From an uncultured Lachnospiraceae bacterium (lineage in GTDB: Bacteria; Bacillota; Clostridia; Lachnospirales; Lachnospiraceae), in assembly GCA_947174725.1 (NCBI GenBank), contig CAMWKA010000055.1:1-8768 (forward strand): a stretch of 8,768 bases of DNA. The letters run 5' to 3'. The stretch's first letter is position 1. The number at the start of each line of letters is the position of its first letter. The notes under the pieces were generated by a model. It ran no database searches. It was given only the letters and a program-made list of their open reading frames with translations, and was not told the origin of the DNA. Shown piece after piece: positions 1 through 6,788 of this stretch. The position numbers and the translations under genes were made by a program.

Positions 1-1
1 G

Positions 2-400
2 ATCAAAAAGTATCCGTTGCAGCAGCATGGTGATTCGAGAGGTCATCTTGTGGCATTGGAAGAGAAGACGGATGTGCCGTTTGAGATCAAAAGAGTATAT
101 TATATGTTTGATACGAAAACCGGAGTTGTCCGCGGGATGCACGCCCACAAGTCTTTGGAGCAGCTTTTGGTATGCGTGCATGGTTCGGTAAAGATTCTTT
201 TAGATGATGGGACAGAGAAGACGACGGTATTGCTCGACAATCCCTATGAGGGACTCTATGTATCCAATAATATGTGGCGGGAGATGTCGGAATTTTCGGA
301 AGGCGCAGTACTGATGGTCTTTGCGTCAAAGTATTATGATGAAAATGATTATATCAGGGATTATGATGAGTTTTTAAGATTTGTAGGAAAGAAATTTTGA
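2..400 (+). CDS. FdtA/QdtA-family dTDP-4-keto-6-deoxyhexose 3,4-ketoisomerase (5' partial)
   Basis: Cupin-type sugar-nucleotide ketoisomerase. Known family members shift the keto group of dTDP-4-keto-6-deoxyglucose from C4 to C3, giving the substrate for a 3-aminotransferase on the route to dTDP-Fuc3NAc or dTDP-Qui3NAc. The frame is open to the left edge (I-K-K-Y-P before the TTG at 17), so that TTG is very probably internal and only a few N-terminal residues are missing; about 132 of roughly 140 family residues are present. Diagnostic stretches visible are GDSRGHLVALEE, FEIKRVYYMFDT, RGMHAHK (the two histidines, bases 140-148, match the catalytic His pair of FdtA), a KILLDDG cupin strand, and a C-terminal YYDENDYIRDYDEFL. 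Whether the product has the galacto (FdtA) or gluco (QdtA) configuration cannot be told by eye. No aminotransferase lies downstream, so the partner is presumably upstream. The next gene starts 25 bases later. Confidence 0.93.
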   Translation: MKKYPLQQHGDSRGHLVALEEKTDVPFEIKRVYYMFDTKTGVVRGMHAHKSLEQLLVCVHGSVKILLDDGTEKTTVLLDNPYEGLYVSNNMWREMSEFSEGAVLMVFASKYYDENDYIRDYDEFLRFVGKKF

Positions 401-425
401 TACTCTGACAGAAAGGAAAGTCTGA

Positions 426-1391
426 ATGGATAAAATAGCGGTTTTGATTCCGTGCTATAATGAAGAAAAAACCATAGAGAAGGTTGTGAGGGATGCGAAG
501 GAGGCGTTGCCGGAGGCAGTTGTCTATGTTTATGATAATAACTCTACGGATGCTACGGCGGAATTGGCAAAGAAAGCGGGAGCCGTGGTACGTAATGAGT
601 ATCGTCAGGGCAAGGGTAATGTGCTGAGGAGAATGTTTCGTGAGATCGACGCGCAGTGCTATATCATGGTGGATGGGGATGATACCTATCCGATGGAGTA
701 TGCTTCGGAGATGGCAGCTTTAGTGCTGGAGAAAAATATTGATATGGTGGTGGGCGACCGGCTTTCCTCTACTTACTTTACGGAAAATAAGCGGCCGTTT
801 CATAATATGGGCAATTCTGTAGTAAGGAGCGCTATTAATCGGCTGTTCGGCTGTGAGATCAAGGATATTATGACCGGATACCGCGCTTTGTCTTATGAAT
901 TTGTTAAGAGTTACCCGGTGCTGAGCAGAGGGTTTGAAATTGAAACGGAGATGACGATCCATGCGGTCTTTAACCAGATGGCGATTGAAAATGTGGTGGT
1001 GGAGTACCGTGACCGTCCGGAGGGCAGCGAGTCGAAGTTAAATACCTATTCCGATGGGTTTAAGGTGCTTTCCACGATCATAAAGCTGTACAAGGATTAT
1101 AAACCGCTGTCATTTTTTTCGGTGTTGGCATCTGTAATGACGATTGTTGCGGCGGGGATGTTCCTTTGGGTATTCGCAAGGTTTTTAAACAGTGGTCTGG
1201 TGGAGAATATGCCGACGCTGGTGGTCAGCGGTTTTATTGAGTTGGCGGCGCTGCAGGCATTTTTTGCGGGGATGATGTTATCGGATATGGTAACGAAGAA
1301 TCGGCGGGAATTTGAGCTGCATTTGCTCGCGATCAATCAGAAGAAGCGGGAGATCCTTGCTGCCGCCGACGGAAAAAAAGAGATGGAATAA
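426..1391 (+). CDS. Family 2 glycosyltransferase with two C-terminal membrane helices (DPM1/GtrB-like)
   Basis: A 321-residue GT-A-fold transferase. The N-terminus IAVLIPCYNEEKTI is the GT2 opening. VYVYDNNSTDAT (about residues 33-44) and DGDDTYP (83-89) supply the nucleotide- and metal-binding aspartates. MTGYRALS (149-156) and GFEIETEM (169-176) are typical of the dolichol/undecaprenyl-phosphate sugar synthase branch, as is the late EYRDRPEGSESK stretch. Two hydrophobic segments follow (about 229-253 and 262-288), then a charged tail, which is the GtrB-type layout. Members usually move a sugar from UDP- or GDP-sugar to a polyprenyl phosphate on the inner membrane face; donor and sugar are not predictable here. 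The start at 426 has the SD-like GAAAGGAAAG at 411-420. The stop TAA abuts the ATG of the next gene, so the two are probably translationally coupled and act together. A direct repeat-unit transferase role remains possible. Confidence 0.92.
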   Translation: MDKIAVLIPCYNEEKTIEKVVRDAKEALPEAVVYVYDNNSTDATAELAKKAGAVVRNEYRQGKGNVLRRMFREIDAQCYIMVDGDDTYPMEYASEMAALVLEKNIDMVVGDRLSSTYFTENKRPFHNMGNSVVRSAINRLFGCEIKDIMTGYRALSYEFVKSYPVLSRGFEIETEMTIHAVFNQMAIENVVVEYRDRPEGSESKLNTYSDGFKVLSTIIKLYKDYKPLSFFSVLASVMTIVAAGMFLWVFARFLNSGLVENMPTLVVSGFIELAALQAFFAGMMLSDMVTKNRREFELHLLAINQKKREILAAADGKKEME

Positions 1392-2795
1392 ATGAAACAA
1401 ACAATCATTGGAAAAGAAAGTGATATCAACCATACGGAGCATAGACAGGGCGGATTGCCGGGAAAATGGCTTCCTCTTGCGGTATGTCTTTTCTTCTATG
1501 TGACCATGTGCTTGGTCTATGGACCTCAGCTGGGGGCTGATTCTAACGGATATATCCATATGATATCAGCAAGAGAACCGGTATATCCGTTGTTTTTAAT
1601 GGTCTTTAGGATGGTTTTTGGAGAAGATCATTATCTTTATGCGGTAGCGTTTGCGCAGAATCTTTTGATGGCTTTTGCGATATGGTATCTGACGATGTAT
1701 CTGAGGCAGAGATATGCATGGAAGGAATGGTTGACTTATATAATGATTGCCATGCATTTCGCGGTTGCATTGCTTTGTCAGTTTGCAGCGGGCAGGGCAT
1801 CCATCTATCCAAACAGTATACTGACGGAGGGCATCTCGCTTTCTCTGTGGCTGATTTTTATTACTTTTTTGCTGAAAGCGTTATGGGAAACGCGCATGCG
1901 TTATGTGATCTACTCGCTACTATTGGCGGCCGTAATGATGGATCTCAGAAAGCAAATGGCAGTCGGTTATATTGTATTGTTTGGGACGCTGCTGCTTGGC
2001 TGGATTGGACAAAAGGGATATTTAAAACGAATGGCAGCTGTGACAGGGATGATCCTATGCAGTATTTTGCTCGCATTGGGCGGAACAAGATTATATAATT
2101 ATGTGATGCGTGGAGAATTTACACAAAATACCAGAGACATGAATCTTGTGCTTACCACCTCGTTATATATAGCGGATAAAGAGGATGCGGCATTGATTGA
2201 GGAACCCGTGGTACAGGAACTGTTTCGGCAGGTGATTGAGATTTTGGAAGAGAAGGAATGTAATTACCGCTTCGCAAAGCCGGGATGGCGTAATTTGGAG
2301 GCGCATTACGGGGCCCATTATGACAAGATCACAGTTGATACAACAGGACCTATGTTTATCGAATATGCTATGGAACAGGGGTTTGCGGAGGGGTTGGAAG
2401 CTGAGCAGGAAGCGGATCGGATGAGCGGAGTCATTGTAAGTTCCCTGCTGGCAGACAATTTTGGAACCTACCTAAAAGTGTATCTGGCTTCCGTGGGAAA
2501 CGGGCTGATCAATTCCGTGGCAAAGAGAAACGCGCTTCTGGACTGGTATGCGCTTGCGGCTTATTTGATATATGTCGGACTGATGGGGGCATGCCTTTGG
2601 AAAAAAGAAACAAGGCAGACCGGTTTGTTTGGACTGACGGTGCTGATCAGTATCCTTGTGAATGTCGGCGTGACGGCAGCACTCATTTTCTGCCAGACCA
2701 GATATATGATTTACAATATGGCATTGTTTTATATGGCGGAAATTTTGATGCTTTATGAGTGGGTGAAGAGGCTGAAAGGAACACAGGGGAATTGA
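1392..2795 (+). CDS. Multi-pass membrane protein, putative GT-C-type glycosyltransferase
   Basis: A 467-residue integral membrane protein that I do not recognise as a named family. Hydrophobic segments lie near residues 26-44, 81-103, 112-131, 147-165, 170-184, 190-206, 213-233, 384-401, 411-434 and 438-457. A long polar block at about 236-375 lies between the two groups. Features resembling GT-C enzymes, which use polyprenyl-phosphate sugars outside the membrane, are an acidic residue in the first loop after helix 1 (GADSNGY, D50), REPVYPLFL (61-69), and a TE pair at the start of a later helix (ILTEG, 143-147), like the sE/tE found in many GT-C proteins. The ATG directly follows the stop of the GtrB-like GT2 (TAAATG), with only a weak AAAGAG upstream, suggesting coupled translation and joint function. 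Coding status is firm; GT-C function is inference. Alternatives are another polymerase-like or acyl-transfer membrane protein. Confidence 0.85.
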   Translation: MKQTIIGKESDINHTEHRQGGLPGKWLPLAVCLFFYVTMCLVYGPQLGADSNGYIHMISAREPVYPLFLMVFRMVFGEDHYLYAVAFAQNLLMAFAIWYLTMYLRQRYAWKEWLTYIMIAMHFAVALLCQFAAGRASIYPNSILTEGISLSLWLIFITFLLKALWETRMRYVIYSLLLAAVMMDLRKQMAVGYIVLFGTLLLGWIGQKGYLKRMAAVTGMILCSILLALGGTRLYNYVMRGEFTQNTRDMNLVLTTSLYIADKEDAALIEEPVVQELFRQVIEILEEKECNYRFAKPGWRNLEAHYGAHYDKITVDTTGPMFIEYAMEQGFAEGLEAEQEADRMSGVIVSSLLADNFGTYLKVYLASVGNGLINSVAKRNALLDWYALAAYLIYVGLMGACLWKKETRQTGLFGLTVLISILVNVGVTAALIFCQTRYMIYNMALFYMAEILMLYEWVKRLKGTQGN

Positions 2796-2821
2796 CGGAT
2801 GAGGGCGGCTGAATACCGTGT

Positions 2822-2828
2822 AGGAGGG
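2822..2828 (+). promoter_or_regulatory. Ribosome binding site of the ABC exporter gene
   Basis: AGGAGGG, the strongest Shine-Dalgarno match in a correctly placed position in this window, lies 12 bases ahead of the ATG at 2841. It fixes that start and shows that fairly long spacings are used here. It lies in a 45-base intergenic stretch with no evident terminator or promoter. Confidence 0.8.
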
Positions 2829-2840
2829 ATAGTGTAACAC

Positions 2841-4628
2841 ATGAAAGCAATGAGAGATATTTTGAAAAAACTAAATTATATTATGAACCGTAAGCAGAAG
2901 CAGCAGTATGTTTTTGTGACGGCGATCGCATTGATTGGATCCGTGTGGGAACTGTTGGGCGTTTCTTCTCTTTTGCCGTTTATTCAGACCATTATGACTC
3001 CGGAGGAAGCAAAGGAACAGTGGTATGTGGCTTTCTTTTCCAGATGGTTTCGGATGGATACCCCTGCTCAGATGATGACGGTTATGGGGGTTTTGATTAT
3101 CATTATATATATATTGAAAAATGTTTATCTGGTCATGTCGTCTTATGTGCAGGCATGGTATTCCACCAGTGTGCAGCGTGATCTGTCTATTAAAACGGCA
3201 AATACCTTCCTGCATAGTTCGTATCTGTTTCATCTTGGCGTGAATTCTTCTGTGTTGATCAGGACGATTAATCAGGATGTGGTCGGTGTGTTTGCAGTAT
3301 TCTTTTATTTGTTCCGTGTACTTGCGGAGATATTTACCATTACGGCGATCAGTGCGTATATTGTTGTGCTGGATCCGATTCTTGCGTTTTCTCTTGTAGG
3401 GATTCTGGGTTCCTGTATGTTGATCCTGTTTTTCGGCTTGAAAAAGCTGGTAAAGATGTTTGGACGGATCGGGCAGGATTGTGAAGCAAAGATGCTGCAA
3501 TATCTGACGCAGGCATTTACCGGAATAAAGGAGATCATGGTGATGAATCGTCAGAAATATTTTGAAGACAGTTTTGACCAGTCCTGCTCCTTAAATGCAA
3601 GGGCGGCAAAGCGCAATAACTTCTTAAATGTCATTCCGTCTAATGTATATGAGGTGGTGTGTATCGGCGGGTTGATCGGAGTGGTAATCGTGCGTCTTCA
3701 TATGATCGATGATATTACGGGCTTTGTGACTAATCTTGCGATTATTGCTGCTGCGTCCTTTCGTTTGTTTCCTGCGGTCAGCCGTCTTACGACGAATCTG
3801 AACGCCATCATGTATAATCGTCCCAGACTGGATTCCATGTATGAAATGCTGAAGAGTATTGAGAATGAAACGACTTATCAGATGAGGGATATTGATCCGG
3901 ATAAGGTAGAACCTTTAAAGTATGATCGGGAACTTGTGATTGATAAGATCACATGGAAGTATCCTGCCGGAAAAGAGACCGTACTGAAAGATCTGGAATT
4001 GACGATTCGAAAAGGACAGTCCATTGCTTTGATCGGACCTTCCGGCGCAGGAAAGACGACGCTGGCTGATGTGATTTTAGGACTGCTGGAGCCACAGAAA
4101 GGAAAGATCCTTCTGGATGGTGTGGATGTCTATGAAAATCTTCCGGGATGGTCAAAGATCATCGGATATGTACCGCAGGCAGTCTATCTGACTGATGATA
4201 CGATCCGCAATAATGTGGCGTTTGGAGTCTATGAGGATCAGATCGAAGAGGATAAGATATGGCATGCTCTGGAGGAAGCGCAGCTGGCGCCTTTTGTCCG
4301 TGATCTTCCGGAGGGATTGGATACGATGGTGGGAGAGCGTGGCGTCAGATTGTCCGGTGGACAGCGTCAGAGAATCGCTATTGCAAGAGCGCTTTATGAG
4401 AATCCGGAGATCCTTGTGTTGGATGAAGCTACCAGTGCTTTGGATACGGAAACGGAAACGGCTGTGATGGAATCCATTGATTCCCTGCATGGAACGAAAA
4501 CAATGATTATCGTGGCGCACCGTCTGACGACGATCAGAAACTGCGATATGATCTATGAGATCAAGGATGGCGTTGCGATCAGGCGGGATAAAGAGGAAGT
4601 CTTGGGAGAAGCAGTACAGAAGTCATAA
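2841..4628 (+). CDS. ABC exporter, fused membrane and ATPase domains (PglK/MsbA-like lipid-linked glycan flippase)
   Basis: A 595-residue half-transporter that would act as a homodimer. The N-terminal membrane domain (about residues 20-340) has several long hydrophobic helices, beginning with a segment near 24-45. It is followed by a complete nucleotide-binding domain (about 355-585): Walker A GPSGAGKTT (399-407), Q-loop YVPQ (Q446), signature LSGGQRQR (504-511), Walker B ILVLDEATS with catalytic E529, D-loop SALD, and H-loop VAHRL (H560). All ATPase residues are intact. Overall form and length fit PglK/MsbA-type exporters. Its place among glycosyltransferases and ahead of a Wzy-like gene argues that it flips undecaprenyl-diphosphate oligosaccharide across the membrane; the substrate is inferred from context. 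The ATG at 2841 is preceded by AGGAGGG at 2822-2828. A peptide or drug exporter is less likely given the neighbours. Confidence 0.93.
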   Translation: MKAMRDILKKLNYIMNRKQKQQYVFVTAIALIGSVWELLGVSSLLPFIQTIMTPEEAKEQWYVAFFSRWFRMDTPAQMMTVMGVLIIIIYILKNVYLVMSSYVQAWYSTSVQRDLSIKTANTFLHSSYLFHLGVNSSVLIRTINQDVVGVFAVFFYLFRVLAEIFTITAISAYIVVLDPILAFSLVGILGSCMLILFFGLKKLVKMFGRIGQDCEAKMLQYLTQAFTGIKEIMVMNRQKYFEDSFDQSCSLNARAAKRNNFLNVIPSNVYEVVCIGGLIGVVIVRLHMIDDITGFVTNLAIIAAASFRLFPAVSRLTTNLNAIMYNRPRLDSMYEMLKSIENETTYQMRDIDPDKVEPLKYDRELVIDKITWKYPAGKETVLKDLELTIRKGQSIALIGPSGAGKTTLADVILGLLEPQKGKILLDGVDVYENLPGWSKIIGYVPQAVYLTDDTIRNNVAFGVYEDQIEEDKIWHALEEAQLAPFVRDLPEGLDTMVGERGVRLSGGQRQRIAIARALYENPEILVLDEATSALDTETETAVMESIDSLHGTKTMIIVAHRLTTIRNCDMIYEIKDGVAIRRDKEEVLGEAVQKS

Positions 4629-4646
4629 TACGGATGATTTTTCCGC

Positions 4647-4672
4647 CAAAGGAGGCATGCCAAAGAGGCATA
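4647..4672 (+). repeat. Imperfect tandem duplication carrying two Shine-Dalgarno-like copies before the GT4 gene
   Basis: CAAAGGAGGCAT starting at 4647 is followed 14 bases later by CAAAGAGGCAT starting at 4661, a near-copy lacking one G. The first copy holds the better SD (AAAGGAGG, 4648-4655) but is 26 bases from the preferred ATG at 4682. The second (AAAGAGG, 4662-4668) is 13 bases away and is probably the one used. This looks like a small slippage duplication of a ribosome binding site. Confidence 0.6.
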
Positions 4673-4681
4673 GTTATCAAT

Positions 4682-5836
4682 ATGAAGATATTATTTATCA
4701 CACATTATGATAATATGTATGGCGCCAATAAAGCGTTGTTTCATCTTGCTCTTCTTCTTAAGACAAAATATGGGGAAGAGCCGGTTATGGTAGTTCCTGC
4801 AGAGGGTGGGATGACTGAGCGGTTGATGGAGGCAGGCATACAGGTAATCATCCATCCGATAACACAGTGGCAGGCGGTTTATTCCACCCCGCTTCGATTT
4901 CTGGTCAAAAAGATCAGACGGAAGAAAAGACTGATACAGGAAGTAGACTCCCTATTTCAAAAGCTATGTGACGAAGACCATTTCGGACAAAAGCCGGACG
5001 TGATCTATTCCAATTCCAGTGTGATCGGGACAGGGGCTATGCTTGCGGAAAAGCTTCGGTGCAGGCATATCTGGCATATCCGGGAATTTTCATGGGAACA
5101 CTTTCATATGAAATATTTTTATCCGGAAAAAAGAGTCTGTGAACTGTATGAGCATTCGGAGTGTCTTGTGACGATCTCCGATGCCTTAAAAAACAATTAT
5201 CAGCAAAGGTATCCCAATGCCAGAATCCGGCGGATCTATGACGGCGTCAGCGGGGAATATCCTGTAAAAAGGGAGGAACCTGCAGAGCGTCCCCTGCGGT
5301 TTTGTTATATTGGCTATCTGTTTCCGATGAAACATCAGGAGCAGATCTTAGATGCATGTGAACGTCTGAATCGGGAGGGGTTGACGGAATATGAAGTCTA
5401 TCTGGTAGGTGACGGCAGAGAGGGTTACTGTGAAAAGTTGAAAAAGAAGATTTTAAAGGCAGGGTTATCTCAGGTAAAGATGACCGGTTATCGCATGGAC
5501 GTGCATGAGCTATTGGATACCATGGACGTGGGATTGATCGCTTCTGAATATGAGGGTTTTGGTCTGGTGACCGTAGAATATATGCTGCATGGTATGCCGG
5601 TAATTGGAAGAAACAGTGGCGGAACCCCTGAGATCATCAGAGACCAGGTGACAGGGTATCTGTATGATGATACGGAAGGACTTGTGAATGCCATGAAACG
5701 CCTGATGCAGCATCCGGAGAAGATAAAGCAGATGGGAAAAGAGGGAGCAGAGCGGGCAAGGGAATGTTTTTCGGAGGAGCGTAATGCCGAAGAGATCGCA
5801 TGCCTGATTCATGAAGACCATAAAAGTGTCGGATAA
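4682..5836 (+). CDS. GT4 family glycosyltransferase (GT-B fold)
   Basis: A cytoplasmic retaining-type glycosyltransferase of 384 residues. The N-terminus MKILFITHYDNMYGANKAL is the usual GT4 opening with a first Rossmann strand and a glycine loop. HIRE is at 132-135 and VTISDALK follows at the end of the N-lobe. The C-lobe has FCYIGYLFPMKHQEQILDA, VYLVGDGR and the donor-site EX7E motif EGFGLVTVE (E291 and E299), then HGMPVIGRNSGGTPEII. The frame also allows an ATG at 4634 (400 residues), but the extra 16 residues do not look like the family and that ATG has no clear SD. I therefore prefer 4682, served by AAAGAGG at 4662-4668. Likely role: adding one sugar to the lipid-linked repeat unit; donor and linkage cannot be read from the sequence. 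Confidence 0.92.
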   Translation: MKILFITHYDNMYGANKALFHLALLLKTKYGEEPVMVVPAEGGMTERLMEAGIQVIIHPITQWQAVYSTPLRFLVKKIRRKKRLIQEVDSLFQKLCDEDHFGQKPDVIYSNSSVIGTGAMLAEKLRCRHIWHIREFSWEHFHMKYFYPEKRVCELYEHSECLVTISDALKNNYQQRYPNARIRRIYDGVSGEYPVKREEPAERPLRFCYIGYLFPMKHQEQILDACERLNREGLTEYEVYLVGDGREGYCEKLKKKILKAGLSQVKMTGYRMDVHELLDTMDVGLIASEYEGFGLVTVEYMLHGMPVIGRNSGGTPEIIRDQVTGYLYDDTEGLVNAMKRLMQHPEKIKQMGKEGAERARECFSEERNAEEIACLIHEDHKSVG

Positions 5837-5857
5837 GATACAGAAATAAGCGAAAAT

Positions 5858-5863
5858 AGGAGA
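5858..5863 (+). promoter_or_regulatory. Ribosome binding site of the fucosyltransferase gene, touching the ATG
   Basis: AGGAGA directly abuts the ATG at 5864, too close for normal initiation, but its AGGAG core is 7 bases ahead of an in-frame TTG at 5870. The site therefore argues for TTG 5870 as the real start, while codon preference argues for the ATG. Confidence 0.55.
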
Positions 5864-6766
5864 ATGACATTGTTTATTATACGCTTTCACGGCGGTCTAG
5901 GGAACCAGATGTTTGAATACTGCTTTTACCGGTATATACAGGAATATGTATCGAAGGATGTAAAAGCGGATCTGACGTGGTTTGATCGTAACTTTAAAGA
6001 GCATCAGGGGTTTGAACTTGACAGGGTTTTTGGAATAAATCTTCCGACAGCGACTTATCAAGAGATCGCAAGGGTACACGAATTTTATCCGAGGTATTAT
6101 CCTCTGGCGGCGCTGCGTTATCTCGCAAGAAAAAATGCGGCGCGGAGGAATAGGAACAGAGATACAAGCGCTGCGCATGTCTTTGATTTTGGTCCGATGC
6201 AGTATCAGTTTAATCCTGTTTATCAGACGTTAGATCGGAGTAGGGATTGGTATATCGAGGGTGTGTTCTGCTCCGATGCCTATTTTCAAATGTGTGAGGA
6301 AATCCTGCGGAGGGAATTGCAGTTTTGCCGGCCTTTAGAGGGTGGGAATCGTGCGCTGAAAGAAGAAATGGAACAGTGCCAGTCAGTGGCGGTTCATGTC
6401 AGGCGGGGAGATTATGTCGGAAATGCTTTTGATATTTTAGGAACGGAGTATTATAAAAAAGCGGCAGAATATATCAGAGACAGGGTGGCGGATCCGGTAT
6501 TTTATGTCTTTTCTGATGATATGGATTATGTAACAAGAGAATTCGCTTTCTTGGGAGAGTATATTCCTGTGCATAATAAGGGAAAGGCAAGCTATGTGGA
6601 TATGCAGTTGATTGGCTGCTGCAGGCATATGATTATTGCCAATAGCACTTTTAGTTATTGGGGAGCGCTGCTGGGAGAAAAGGAAAGCAGCATCGTGACG
6701 GCACCGGCCAAATATAAAGCTGATGAAGATGCAGTGCTTGCAAGGAAAAATTGGGTATTGGTTTAA
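5864..6766 (+). CDS. GT11 family fucosyltransferase, probably alpha-1,2-fucosyltransferase
   Basis: A 300-residue GT-B-type enzyme of family GT11, which transfers L-fucose from GDP-fucose, typically in alpha-1,2 linkage to galactose. Family motifs seen in order: GGLGNQMF (10-17), WYIEGVFCSDAYF, the HVRRGDY donor-binding motif (178-184, with the RRGD core), FSDDMDYV (SDD at 217-219), and NSTFSYWGA (260-268), ending in a KNWVLV tail. Length and motif order are complete. Start choice is uncertain: AGGAGA at 5858-5863 touches the ATG at 5864 but sits at a good distance from an in-frame TTG at 5870, which would shorten the protein by two residues without touching any motif. Linkage and acceptor are inferred from the family. 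Fucose supply genes (gmd/fcl or fkp) are not in the window. Confidence 0.93.
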   Translation: MTLFIIRFHGGLGNQMFEYCFYRYIQEYVSKDVKADLTWFDRNFKEHQGFELDRVFGINLPTATYQEIARVHEFYPRYYPLAALRYLARKNAARRNRNRDTSAAHVFDFGPMQYQFNPVYQTLDRSRDWYIEGVFCSDAYFQMCEEILRRELQFCRPLEGGNRALKEEMEQCQSVAVHVRRGDYVGNAFDILGTEYYKKAAEYIRDRVADPVFYVFSDDMDYVTREFAFLGEYIPVHNKGKASYVDMQLIGCCRHMIIANSTFSYWGALLGEKESSIVTAPAKYKADEDAVLARKNWVLV

Positions 6767-6768
6767 GT

Positions 6769-6775
6769 GGAAGGA
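6769..6775 (+). promoter_or_regulatory. Ribosome binding site of the GT-D-like gene
   Basis: GGAAGGA lies just after the stop codon of the fucosyltransferase gene (6764-6766). It is one base from the ATG at 6777 and 13 bases from the in-frame ATG at 6789, so it supports the latter. It also argues against initiation at 6723, deep inside the upstream gene. Confidence 0.5.
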
Positions 6776-6788
6776 CATGGTTGCTGGT

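Noticed and set aside
401..425. Search for a promoter or terminator in the short gaps (401-425, 2796-2840, 4629-4681, 5837-5863)
   Set aside because: No stem-loop followed by a T run and no convincing -35/-10 pair was seen; the gaps hold little beyond ribosome binding sites, consistent with one transcript.
1682..2098. A 138-codon plus-strand frame inside the GT-C-like gene
   Set aside because: Out-of-frame shadow of a clear membrane protein; the translation has no family resemblance and the real frame continues unbroken through it.
2799..2837. A 12-codon mini-frame (MRAAEYRVGGIV) ending four bases before the ABC exporter start, with AGGGG upstream
   Set aside because: Could act as a coupling leader, but it is too short to support from one sequence and its codons overlap the exporter's own SD; chance is the simpler reading.
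2871..3500. A 209-codon open frame on the minus strand
   Set aside because: It lies wholly inside the membrane domain of the ABC exporter. Its translation is rich in His, Gln, Arg and Asn with no domain pattern, as expected from the antisense of hydrophobic codons.
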